From Haloarcula marismortui ATCC 43049 (GTDB lineage Archaea; Halobacteriota; Halobacteria; Halobacteriales; Haloarculaceae), in assembly GCF_000011085.1 (NCBI RefSeq), contig NC_006396.1, forward strand, positions 3,038,001 through 3,102,000: a stretch of DNA of 64,000 nucleotides, written 5' to 3'. A program made the translations under genes and the position numbers. Below the pieces are notes generated by a model. It ran no database searches. It had not been told where the DNA came from and saw only the letters and a program-made list of their open reading frames with translations. Positions 54,637 through 62,462 of the stretch are shown here, in pieces (the first letter of the stretch is position 1; each line of letters opens with the position of its first letter).

Positions 54637-55809
54637 ATGGAGACGACTGCGGCGTTTCGCGGCCTCATCTGCACGGCGTGTGGCGCGGAAACCGACAGCA
54701 CGGCCGACCGCTGTCCCGACTGTGGCGGGGTTCTCGTCGGTGACTACGATGTTCCGGACCTGACGCCCGAGGCGCTGCCCGATGTGACAGGGCCAGGCCG
54801 GTACGAGCCGCTTCGGCCGTTCTCGGGTGACGCAACGGTGACGCTCGACGAAGGGGCGACACCGCTGGTTCCGGTGCCGGAGCTGGCCGACGAACTCGGC
54901 GTCGACTCGGTGTACGTCAAAGACGAGGGGCGTAATCCGACGGCGTCGCTGGGCGACCGCAAACTTTCGCTCGCCGTCACCGCTGCCGCTCAGCGCGGAG
55001 CTGAGCGCGTCGCGACACCGTCGACGGGGAACGGCGCACAGGCCAACGCCGCCTACGCGGCCCGCGCCGGCATCGAGTCGAAGGGCTTTGTCCCCTCACG
55101 CTGCCCGTTCCTCAACAAGGCGATGGTGAACGTCCACGGCGGCGACATGCGCGTCGTTGAGGGCCGGTATGACGACGCCGCCTCGGTGTCGGACGAGGAA
55201 CTTGCCGACGCGTCCGACGGCTGGGTCTCAGTCGCGCCCGGCCACCCGTTCCGCATCGAGGGTGCCAAATCCGTCGCGTTCGAGACGGCTGACGACCTCG
55301 ACTGGACGGCCCCCGACGCGGTGGTCCACCCCACCGGCCACGGCGAGACGCTCGTCGGTCTCGAACACGGCTTTCAGGCGGCAGCCGAGAGCGGCCTCAC
55401 GGACTCGACGCCGCGAATCTACGCCGCACAGCCCGACTCGACGGCCGCCATCGCGGATGCCGCAAGCGAGGGTGCGAGCGAACCGGCGACTATCGAGCAC
55501 CCCGACACCATCGTCGGCCCGCTTGAGGTCCCCGACCCTGCCGCCGGCGCTGCGGCGCTCGACTCGCTTGACCGCTCGGGCGGCGACGGCGTCGCCGTCT
55601 CAGATAAGGACATTCTGGCTGGCGCGGTCGACGGCTGCGAGATGGGGCCGGAAACCGGTGCGACCGGCGGGACCGCGATCGCCGGTGCGCGGGCACTGGC
55701 TGACGATGGGGCCTTCGACGACGACGATGTCGTCGTTCTAGTGAACCCTGTCGCCGGGAGCAAGGAGGCGGACCTGCTGCGCAGCCACCTCATGAGCCAG
55801 GGCATCTGA
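54637..55809 (+). CDS. Threonine-synthase-like PLP-fold protein lacking the canonical lysine
   Basis: 390 residues. An N-terminal zinc-ribbon (C12, C15, C26, C29) precedes a fold-type II PLP-enzyme domain. The segment GRNPTASLGDRK aligns with the NPTGSFKDRG of threonine synthases, but Lys is replaced by Gly (G106; the nearest Lys is K109). The STGNGAQANAAYAARAG phosphate-binding loop is intact. It may be inactive, use another lysine, or act as a non-catalytic relative of the ThrC family. Start at 54637 (METTAAFRG), the ATG in front of the zinc ribbon. Confidence 0.75.
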   Translation: METTAAFRGLICTACGAETDSTADRCPDCGGVLVGDYDVPDLTPEALPDVTGPGRYEPLRPFSGDATVTLDEGATPLVPVPELADELGVDSVYVKDEGRNPTASLGDRKLSLAVTAAAQRGAERVATPSTGNGAQANAAYAARAGIESKGFVPSRCPFLNKAMVNVHGGDMRVVEGRYDDAASVSDEELADASDGWVSVAPGHPFRIEGAKSVAFETADDLDWTAPDAVVHPTGHGETLVGLEHGFQAAAESGLTDSTPRIYAAQPDSTAAIADAASEGASEPATIEHPDTIVGPLEVPDPAAGAAALDSLDRSGGDGVAVSDKDILAGAVDGCEMGPETGATGGTAIAGARALADDGAFDDDDVVVLVNPVAGSKEADLLRSHLMSQGI

Positions 55810-55884
55810 GAATTCGGGCGGCTGCCCGGGGGAGCGGGTCCGATATTGCCGTCAAGCAGGCAGGTATCCCACACTTCGATGTTG

Positions 55885-55891
55885 TTTATAC
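55885..55891 (+). promoter_or_regulatory. TATA box of the alcohol dehydrogenase gene
   Basis: TTTATAC (part of GTTTATAC) about 28 bp upstream of ATG 55916. Confidence 0.5.
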
Positions 55892-55915
55892 GGCTCTGAC
55901 CCATTCACGAAGCTA

Positions 55916-56929
55916 ATGCGCGTTGCAGCGTTCAGCGAACTCACCGGCCCGGACGGCGTCTCGGTTATCGACCAAGCAACCCCAGAGCCCGAACACGGCG
56001 AGGCAGTGGTCTCCGTCGAAGCGTGTGCGATCAACCGCCACGACCTCTGGGTTCTCGAGGGGGATCCCGCGATGGTCGACACGGATGATTTACCGTTTGT
56101 CAGCGGTCTCGATGTCGCCGGGACCGTCGATGCCGTCGGCGACGGGGTTACCGCTGTCGAACCCGGGGACCGCGTGGTCCTCTGTCCGAACGAGACCTGC
56201 GGGACGTGTCGCTACTGTCGTGAGGGGCCGGAGAACCTCTGTGAGAACTTCTCGCTGTACCACGGTGGCCTCACCGAGGCGGCCCGTGTGCAGGCCGACC
56301 GCCTCGTCAGGCTTCCCGACGGCGTGGAACCGGTCGACGCGGCCGCGCTTCCGACGGCCTACATGACGGCCTTCCATATGCTCCGTCGGGTCGACGCTGG
56401 ACCGGGCGATCTGGTGTTTATCCCGGGCGTCACCGGCGGTGTCGGCGTCGCAGGCGTGCAACTCGCGTCCGTTCTCGGCGCTCACAGCGTCGGGACCTCG
56501 TCTTCAGCGGCGAAGCTAACTCGCGTCGAATCGCTCGGTCTGGACTACGCCATCGAGAGCACCGATCCGGACGAGATTCGGGCAGCGGTCACCGAGATCG
56601 GGACGGTTGATGGCGTCCTCAATCACCTCGGTGGTGAGTACACGCAGGTCGGTCTGGATGTTCTCCGTCGCGGTGGCCGGATGGCCGTCTGTGGTCGGAC
56701 CGCCGGCGGCACATCCGAGATCAATATTCCCGACCTGTTCCTCGGTCACAAGCGCGTTATCGGGAGTACGATGGGGACGCAGGGCGATTTGGAACGACTT
56801 GTCGACCTCGTCGCTGACGGCGAACTCACCCCGGAGATAGAGGCGACGTACTCCCTGGAGGAGACCGGTGCGGCGTTTGCGGCGATGCAGGACCGCGATA
56901 GCGTTGGAAAGCTCGTCGTGACGCCGTAG
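55916..56929 (+). CDS. Zinc-dependent alcohol dehydrogenase (MDR family)
   Basis: 337 residues. Structural zinc cluster in NETCGTCRYCREGPENLCENF (about 95-115), catalytic-domain GroES-like strand GDGVTAVEPGDRV, and the Rossmann GVTGGVGVAGVQLA (about 172-185). It oxidises alcohols or reduces aldehydes/quinones with NAD(P). A good TATA box lies 28 bp upstream. Confidence 0.9.
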   Translation: MRVAAFSELTGPDGVSVIDQATPEPEHGEAVVSVEACAINRHDLWVLEGDPAMVDTDDLPFVSGLDVAGTVDAVGDGVTAVEPGDRVVLCPNETCGTCRYCREGPENLCENFSLYHGGLTEAARVQADRLVRLPDGVEPVDAAALPTAYMTAFHMLRRVDAGPGDLVFIPGVTGGVGVAGVQLASVLGAHSVGTSSSAAKLTRVESLGLDYAIESTDPDEIRAAVTEIGTVDGVLNHLGGEYTQVGLDVLRRGGRMAVCGRTAGGTSEINIPDLFLGHKRVIGSTMGTQGDLERLVDLVADGELTPEIEATYSLEETGAAFAAMQDRDSVGKLVVTP

Positions 56930-56977
56930 TCACTCCTAAGCCCGCGAAGGGTGTTTCTTGTCCTTAGCGACCGCCAC

Positions 56978-57397
56978 TCACCGTGCGATGATGACTGGAA
57001 CAGGCGAGTTACGGAACACTTTCTGGGCGACGTTCCCGACGACCAGCCGATCGGCCAACGAGCCGCCGTGAGTTCCGAGCACGACCGCATCGAAGTCGCC
57101 GGCTCTATTCAGAACCGCTCGCGACGGGTGGCCCAGTTGCACCTCGGTGGTTATGTCGGTATCGTACTCGGCAGCGAGTTCGCGAGCGTCGTCGAACACC
57201 TTCTCCGCACGCTCCTCGGCGGCCGCTTCGATGTCATCTGCAAGAGCAAGTGCGGTGGCTGCTCCCCCCAACGGTGAGGGTCCGCCCACGACGTGTAAGA
57301 CAGTAATCTCCGCGTCGGGATGGTTTTCAAGGGTGTACTTGAGCGCTTGTTGGGCCATCTCCGAGTCGTCCATCGGGACGAGAATCTGTGCGATCAT
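56978..57397 (-). CDS. Universal stress protein, UspA family
   Basis: 139 residues, single Usp domain: ILVPMDDSEMA at the N-terminus, GTHGGSLADRLVVGNVAQKV near residue 108-127. The glycine-rich loop is close to the ATP-binding G-2X-G-9X-G signature but with changes (GGSL), so ATP binding is uncertain. Divergent from the tandem Usp gene. Confidence 0.88.
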   Translation of the reverse strand: MIAQILVPMDDSEMAQQALKYTLENHPDAEITVLHVVGGPSPLGGAATALALADDIEAAAEERAEKVFDDARELAAEYDTDITTEVQLGHPSRAVLNRAGDFDAVVLGTHGGSLADRLVVGNVAQKVFRNSPVPVIIAR

Positions 57398-57635
57398 ACC
57401 GCGACTACGGGCAGACTGTGGATAAAATGGTGGTGCGCTTGCTTCAACAACCCAGTACCACCGGCTGTGAACGACCTTCTATCTCGCCGGCAGTTGCTGG
57501 CGGGTACGACATCCGTTGAACGAGGCATACAAGATACAGTACACGTACGCAGCGCAGGCTGGCCCAAATTCACTCTATAACAGTGTGGTGGGAATCGAAC
57601 GTAGTGTTAAATCAATAGCCTGTCAAACCGTGACT

Positions 57636-58526
57636 ATGAGTCAAACGATTAACTCGATTCTCGTGCCGACCGATGGCAGTGACGGGGCACGGATAGGGGC
57701 CCGGCGAGGCATTGACCTCGCTGCCACAATCGGTGCCGACCTCCACGTACTGTCAGCGGTTGACGCCCGTGACATCGAACCGGATCTGAACGCTGATGGA
57801 CAGACAGAGCGGGAGCGGCTCCTCGAAACGGAGGCCGAACGAGCGGTGGACTCCATCGCGAGACTCGCCCGGACGCATCTCTCCGGACAGATCACTACCG
57901 CTGTCGAGTCGGGGATCCCGTTTCAGGCGATCAACGACTACGTCGATACCCACGATATCGATCTCATCGTTATGGGGACGCAAGGGCAGACAGGGTTCGA
58001 ACGGGTTGTCCTCGGGAGTGTTGCAGAAAAGACGCTCCGGACTGCAGCTGTCCCGGTCGTCACGGTCACTCCGGATGGGGACATCGTCGAAATCGGCGAT
58101 CAACGGTACGAAAACATTCTCCTCCCGACTGACGGCAGCGAGGGGGCAGACCTCGCAATTGAATGGGGGATCACGCTAGCGGAGATATATGATGCAACCG
58201 TACACACGCTCTATTCTGTCGACACGAGCCGATTTGGCGGCGTCGAGGGATCAGCAGAGATTCACGATGCGCTTGAGGAAACCGGACAGGAGGCACTCGA
58301 AACGGTCCATGAGCGTGCCAGAGACGCAGACGTCAGCATCGCAGGCAACATCGCAAGCGGCCCGGCTGCACGCGCGATTCTCTCCTACAGCGAGGAACAC
58401 GATATCGACCTCATCGCGATGGGAACACACGGCCGCTCCGGCCTCACGCGATACCTGACCGGAAGCGTCACCGAGACAGTTGTTCGTAATGCGGCTGTCC
58501 CGGTCTGTTGTGTCCCGATGCAGTGA
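57636..58526 (+). CDS. Tandem universal stress protein (two Usp domains)
   Basis: 296 residues with two UspA domains (about 1-145 and 150-296), each beginning ILVPTDGS/ILLPTDGS and each with a GT(Q/H)G-type loop: GTQGQTGFERVVLGSVAE and GTHGRSGLTRYLTGSVTE. Start at 57636 (MSQTINSILVP), with TTAAAT (57607-57612) as TATA. The 240-bp region 57398-57635 holds only promoter sequence. Confidence 0.9.
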   Translation: MSQTINSILVPTDGSDGARIGARRGIDLAATIGADLHVLSAVDARDIEPDLNADGQTERERLLETEAERAVDSIARLARTHLSGQITTAVESGIPFQAINDYVDTHDIDLIVMGTQGQTGFERVVLGSVAEKTLRTAAVPVVTVTPDGDIVEIGDQRYENILLPTDGSEGADLAIEWGITLAEIYDATVHTLYSVDTSRFGGVEGSAEIHDALEETGQEALETVHERARDADVSIAGNIASGPAARAILSYSEEHDIDLIAMGTHGRSGLTRYLTGSVTETVVRNAAVPVCCVPMQ

Positions 58527-58544
58527 CAGGTGTTCAGTCTCTCC

Positions 58545-59168
58545 CTACGATGCGCGCTGTCTCGACGCACCAGACGCGTGCTGTTTTGCAGTGGTGTACG
58601 CTTCCCGGACACGCTTGAACTCGTCCTCGTTGCCACCGTGGTCCGGGTGGACCTCCTTGACGCGCTCGCGGTAGGCCGATTTCACGTCGTCCAGCGACGC
58701 GCTCTGGGTCAGGCCCAGTTCGCTGAACGCCTGCACCGTCGGGTGTGGTTCCTCCTCAGGGTCCGGGCCGAGGTCGACTTCGGGCGTCTCGAAGGGCAGG
58801 CGCGCGCCGAGGTAGACGCCGGGCATCTCGTGTTCGACCAGTACGGGGATAGTCGGCGACCGCTCGATACGGTAGTACGCCCGGGCGTCAAACGTGATTG
58901 CCACGTCCCGCTTGGGGAGATAGAAGGCGACGTGTTGCCCCTCGACGAAGTGGTTCTCGGCGAACTGCTCGTCGATGGCTGTGAGATACTCTCGGAGTTC
59001 CGCCCGGCGTCGCATCTCCCCGCCGTCGGTCGCCTGCCGGTTCGGCCGCTTGGCCGGAAACACACGGTTCGCGAGGACGAACAGACCGGCGACGACGAGG
59101 CTCCCGACGACACCTAAAACGAGCCCAAGGACCAGCCACTCCGGTAGGACGCCCGGTTGTGTCTGCAC
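58545..59168 (-). CDS. Membrane-anchored J-domain (DnaJ-like) protein
   Basis: 207 residues. One transmembrane segment (about 12-33) at the N-terminus, a middle domain with EHEMPGVYLGARLPFETPE, and a C-terminal J-domain: LTQSASLDDVKSAYRERVKEVHPDHGGNEDEF with the HPD motif (about 174-176) essential for Hsp70 stimulation. Haloarchaeal homologs of this architecture probably recruit DnaK to the membrane. Convergent with the tandem usp gene. Confidence 0.85.
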   Translation of the reverse strand: MQTQPGVLPEWLVLGLVLGVVGSLVVAGLFVLANRVFPAKRPNRQATDGGEMRRRAELREYLTAIDEQFAENHFVEGQHVAFYLPKRDVAITFDARAYYRIERSPTIPVLVEHEMPGVYLGARLPFETPEVDLGPDPEEEPHPTVQAFSELGLTQSASLDDVKSAYRERVKEVHPDHGGNEDEFKRVREAYTTAKQHASGASRQRAS

Positions 59169-59310
59169 GACCCTCCATTAGGCTCCAGTGGTAAAGAAAT
59201 TCCCGCTCTCCGGTAACACGTGACTGCTCTGGGCGGACTGCTGTCTGTCACTTCTGGCAGACACAACTCCGTAGTCAGCGAGTACTGCGACCGAGGAATA
59301 ACAATCCGTC

Positions 59311-60069
59311 TTAACCGATGTATCTGAGGTCTTCGTCGGCGGGCGACGGGGAGTTTTGCTGTTCCATCTCTTGGATCTTCCGGACGACTTCCTCCATCTC
59401 GTCAGCACGGTCCTCCAGCGAACTGTAGTCAACCTCGAACCCGATGACGTCCTGCAGGATTTCGAGGACGGCCTGCGCGCTCTTGGGGTCGACCAGATAG
59501 CCCGACGTTTCGCCCATGAGGCAACTGGCCGGCACGTCCCGTCGCTTGCTCAGGCCCAGCAGTAGGCCGGAGACGCCGACAATGCCGCCGGCCGGTTCGT
59601 CCTCGCGGAAGGCCACGCCAGACTCCTCCAGCGTCTCCTTGAAATCCTCGGTCGTCGTCGCACCGAGCACGTCGTACTCCTCAATGAGTTCGCCGGTCGG
59701 GACGCCGCCGAGAGCGAACACCCGCTGGATGCCAAACTCGTCGGCGATGTCGAGGAACGTATCGGTCAGGCCGTAGTGGCCCTGATTGTTCTGGGCCTGG
59801 TGGTCTCCAGAGAGCACGAGCAGGTCCTGTCCCTCTTCGGGGGTGACAGCGTGGAACTCGGCGCAGGCAAGCTGTGCCTGGCCCTCATCGATGCTGACCT
59901 GCGGTGGGAAATGTGTCGAGTAGACGCGGCGGACGAGCTCGCTTTCGAGCTCCTCCAGCAGATGCTCTGCGGCGAGCTTCCCGACGTGGCCGACGCCGGG
60001 TAAGCCCTCGACCAGTACCGGTTCGTCGAGGTCGGGGTCCGCTACGCGCTCGATGTCGAATTCGTCCAT
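59311..60069 (-). CDS. PAC2-family proteasome assembly chaperone homolog
   Basis: 252 residues. PAC2 domain features: VLVEGLPGVGHVGKLAAEHLL (about 18-38), LLVLSGDHQAQNN, FALGGVPTGELIEEYDVLGATT and GGIVGVSGLLLGLSKRR. Archaeal PbaB/PbaA-like proteins of this family act in proteasome assembly or degradation. It is the last gene of the translation operon on the minus strand, starting 5 bp after nop10. Confidence 0.85.
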   Translation of the reverse strand: MDEFDIERVADPDLDEPVLVEGLPGVGHVGKLAAEHLLEELESELVRRVYSTHFPPQVSIDEGQAQLACAEFHAVTPEEGQDLLVLSGDHQAQNNQGHYGLTDTFLDIADEFGIQRVFALGGVPTGELIEEYDVLGATTTEDFKETLEESGVAFREDEPAGGIVGVSGLLLGLSKRRDVPASCLMGETSGYLVDPKSAQAVLEILQDVIGFEVDYSSLEDRADEMEEVVRKIQEMEQQNSPSPADEDLRYIG

Positions 60070-60074
60070 ACGGC

Positions 60075-60257
60075 TTATTCCCGGCTGCGGCGCTTAAGAG
60101 AACGTCGATACTCGCCGTAGCTGTCTTCAGGAGAGAACGGCGCGGGTGCGCTGTTGACCGCTTCGGCCCCGCACTCCGGACAGGTGTCGTCCAGCGTGTA
60201 CACCGGCCGGTCGTGTTCGGACTCCCAGACGGCACAGACGTGGATATCCGATTTCAT
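60075..60257 (-). CDS. nop10: Box H/ACA snoRNP protein Nop10
   Basis: 60 residues with C8 and a CPECG pair (C26, C29), the zinc-ribbon of Nop10, and a basic C-terminus SLKRRSRE. Subunit of the pseudouridylation RNP that includes Cbf5, Gar1 and L7Ae. It sits between aIF2alpha and PAC2, the order conserved across archaea. Confidence 0.93.
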   Translation of the reverse strand: MKSDIHVCAVWESEHDRPVYTLDDTCPECGAEAVNSAPAPFSPEDSYGEYRRSLKRRSRE

Positions 60258-60287
60258 CGGTGGTGAATCACTGGCGCAGCAACCGAC

Positions 60288-61088
60288 TTACTCGTCGTCT
60301 TCGCTGCGTTCGCGGTGGAACTGCCCCGACCCACCGTGTTGCTCAACGACTTTCGCGGCGCGGTCTGCACTCTCTTCGAGTGCGTCCTCGGCGGTCTTGT
60401 AGTCAGGCGCTTGCACCTGAATGCGGTACTCGGGCGACCCGACGTAGGTCACTTCGAGTTCGATCTCGTCGGGGACCTCGCCGTTGCCCTCCGCGGCCTG
60501 CAGCGCTTCCTTGATGATGTCGACGCCGTCGCTTTCGGGACAGGACAGGTCGACGTAGCCGGTGACCTGCACGTACGGCACGGAGACATTGTTCCGGGCC
60601 GTCTGGACGATGGCGTCGATCTCCTCCTCGGAGAGGTCGACGTCTTCGAGGGCGTCCTTCCCGTGGATCGCTGCCGACTCGAACCCATCGTACATCGAGC
60701 CGAACTCCGCCAACAGCTCGTTGGCGATGGCGGCGTAGGTCTCGTCGTCCAGGTCTTCGCCGAAGGCCAGCTCCATCCAGTTGTCGGCCTTCTGCTCGTT
60801 TTTCCACTCCTGAATCTTCTCTTTTCGCTGGTGGTCGTTGACGTCCTTGATCGAGAGGTCGATCTGCTGGGCGCTCTCGTCGACGTCAAGCACCTTGGCA
60901 ACGACTGTCTGCCCTTCGTTGACGTGGTCGCGGACGTTCTTGATCCATCCGCTGGCGACCTCGGAGATGTGACAGAGGCCGCGCTTGCCTTCGTACTCGT
61001 CGAGGTCGACGAAGACGCCGAAGTCCTCGATCTCGTCGATCTTGCCGACGACGAGTTCGCCCGGTTCGGGCCAGCCGCTGTATTTCAT
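60288..61088 (-). CDS. eif2a: Translation initiation factor aIF2 alpha subunit
   Basis: 266 residues. N-terminal S1 domain ([38 protein letters not shown], about 11-48), a helical middle, and the C-terminal alpha-beta domain to about 250; acidic tail ERSEDDE. It binds initiator tRNA with the beta and gamma subunits (elsewhere). The start at 61088 lies 1 bp after the S27e stop. Confidence 0.95.
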   Translation of the reverse strand: MKYSGWPEPGELVVGKIDEIEDFGVFVDLDEYEGKRGLCHISEVASGWIKNVRDHVNEGQTVVAKVLDVDESAQQIDLSIKDVNDHQRKEKIQEWKNEQKADNWMELAFGEDLDDETYAAIANELLAEFGSMYDGFESAAIHGKDALEDVDLSEEEIDAIVQTARNNVSVPYVQVTGYVDLSCPESDGVDIIKEALQAAEGNGEVPDEIELEVTYVGSPEYRIQVQAPDYKTAEDALEESADRAAKVVEQHGGSGQFHRERSEDDE

Positions 61089-61089
61089 C

Positions 61090-61263
61090 CTATCGGGCCT
61101 CGACGACGGCGGTCACTTCGCCTTCGATGTCGGCCTTGCCGCCCGTCGGGCGGGCGATGGTGTGGCCACAGACGGCACACGAAACTTCGCTCGCGGCCTT
61201 CTCGAAGAGAGACTGTTCGTTCTCGCAGTCGGGACATTCGACGGTGATGAAGCTTCCTGCCAT
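61090..61263 (-). CDS. rps27e: Ribosomal protein eS27 (S27e)
   Basis: 57 residues with two CxxC pairs (C10, C13, C29, C32) forming a zinc ribbon: [10 protein letters not shown] and VSCAVCGHT. Length and motifs match the archaeal S27e. Start at 61263, 2 bp after the L44e stop; the larger frame seen from upstream is an overlap artefact. Confidence 0.95.
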   Translation of the reverse strand: MAGSFITVECPDCENEQSLFEKAASEVSCAVCGHTIARPTGGKADIEGEVTAVVEAR

Positions 61264-61265
61264 CG

Positions 61266-61544
61266 TTACTCCTGGAACTCCAGTCGGCCGGCGCGCCATC
61301 CTTCGCGGAGGTGGGCCTTCCCACACTCGCCACAGCGGTACTTGAGGTCCGTCTTCTTGGTGGGCTTGTCGCCACCCGGGACCTTCGAGAACTTCCCGTC
61401 GTTCCCGATACCGGAGTTGCGCTCGCGCTGGCGGTCGATCCACTTCATGCCGGTCTGACGGCCGCTACGGACTTTCTCGACCTCGTGTTCCTGGTGCTCG
61501 TTACAGTGCGGACAGTACGTGTTGAAGCGTCGTGGCATCTGCAT
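61266..61544 (-). CDS. rpl44e: Ribosomal protein eL42 (L44e)
   Basis: 92 residues, [14 protein letters not shown], with CPHC and later CGEC pairs for zinc binding and the [20 protein letters not shown] segment. It is almost identical, in my memory, to the Haloarcula marismortui L44e of the large-subunit crystal structure, which supports the genus assignment. First gene of the L44e-S27e-aIF2alpha-Nop10-PAC2 operon. Confidence 0.96.
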
Positions 61545-61683
61545 AGATATCGGCCTTACCGAGCGATTTGACGTGGCCGCTTAAAACCCGTTTGGTTCGC
61601 ACCTGCTGTGTGCCCCACAGTACCGTCCCTGTCACACGACTAACCGCCATATTCAGCCCGTCCGCGTTCCGCCACTGCTCCGG

Positions 61684-61947
61684 CTACTGGAACCGGGCTG
61701 ACGGTCCACTAGATTCGATTCGGACTGCCCCGAACACACCTGATTCCGAACCCGAGAGCAGTTCGAGATTCACCGCTTCTCCAGCAGAGAGCGACCGGAG
61801 CTTCGTCGCCAGTTCGCTGTCGATGTAGTCCACAACCTCGTAGGTCTCGTCGGCTTCGACGTCCCGGAGTTCCATCCGTCCGTCGTCGTCCATCGGGCTG
61901 ACGACGACTGAGGCCCGCTCGCACGACCGCTGCTGTTGTTTCAACAT
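61684..61947 (-). CDS. Conserved haloarchaeal protein, unknown function
   Basis: 87 residues. MLKQQQRSCERASVVVSPMDDDG followed by an acidic alpha/beta core (RDVEADETYEVVDYIDSELATKLRSLSAGEAVNLELL). A strong TATA box (TTTATATAT, 61970-61977 on the minus strand) about 26 bp upstream indicates a leaderless transcript from ATG 61947. Function unknown. Confidence 0.75.
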   Translation of the reverse strand: MLKQQQRSCERASVVVSPMDDDGRMELRDVEADETYEVVDYIDSELATKLRSLSAGEAVNLELLSGSESGVFGAVRIESSGPSARFQ

Positions 61948-61969
61948 ACACGACTGTCGCGATTCCGGA

Positions 61970-61977
61970 TATATAAA
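61970..61977 (-). promoter_or_regulatory. TATA box of the 61947 gene
   Basis: Minus-strand TTTATATAT-type box about 26 bp upstream of ATG 61947, the strongest promoter sequence in the right part of the window. Confidence 0.65.
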
Positions 61978-62132
61978 TCTCGGCTATCAGGCTGTTAAGC
62001 ATCTAGACACGACCGGTAAGAATATAAGGACATTCTAGTTACAGGTAATCCCTCGACGCTCGCTGTCGGTTACTGTGCTGTGTCGCAATCGCCTTCGAAG
62101 TCACTAAGTACGCTGTTGGCAAAGGAACGGGC

Positions 62133-62405
62133 ATGAAGAAGCTCATTATCCACGGCGACCCGGGGCTGCGAAAGGGCGGCCGCATCGAGTACGAGGACGA
62201 GGAGTACGAGGTGTTCTCGGTCTCGCGGCAGGGCGACTGGCACGGCCCGGACCGGCCACAGCTCTGGTGTACTATCGGCTCGGAGGACGAAGAAGAGACG
62301 TTCAAGACCCAGGAATACATTCCGATGCATCTGGACACGGACGACATCGAAGCTGAGGCCGTCACCGTGCTCCGCGATCGCGCGCCGCCGAACGCCGAGT
62401 CCTGA
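62133..62405 (+). CDS. Conserved haloarchaeal protein (HAH_0734 family)
   Basis: 90 residues, MKKLIIHGDPGLRKGGRIEYEDEEYEVFSVSRQGDW... with a central GPDRPQLWCTIG and a C-terminal helix. It matches a family named after Haloarcula hispanica HAH_0734 (from memory). Single cysteine in LWCTIG. Function unknown, conserved in many haloarchaea. Confidence 0.75.
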   Translation: MKKLIIHGDPGLRKGGRIEYEDEEYEVFSVSRQGDWHGPDRPQLWCTIGSEDEEETFKTQEYIPMHLDTDDIEAEAVTVLRDRAPPNAES

Positions 62406-62462
62406 GTGGCCCGCATCGTTCCCTGAAAAATCGCCGTTCGCCAAGAGTACCCCGCTCCTTTT

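Noticed and set aside
57398..57635. Extended start of the tandem UspA protein at 57516
   Set aside because: The Usp domain begins at MSQTINSILVP (57636) and a TATA-like box lies 27 bp upstream of that codon.
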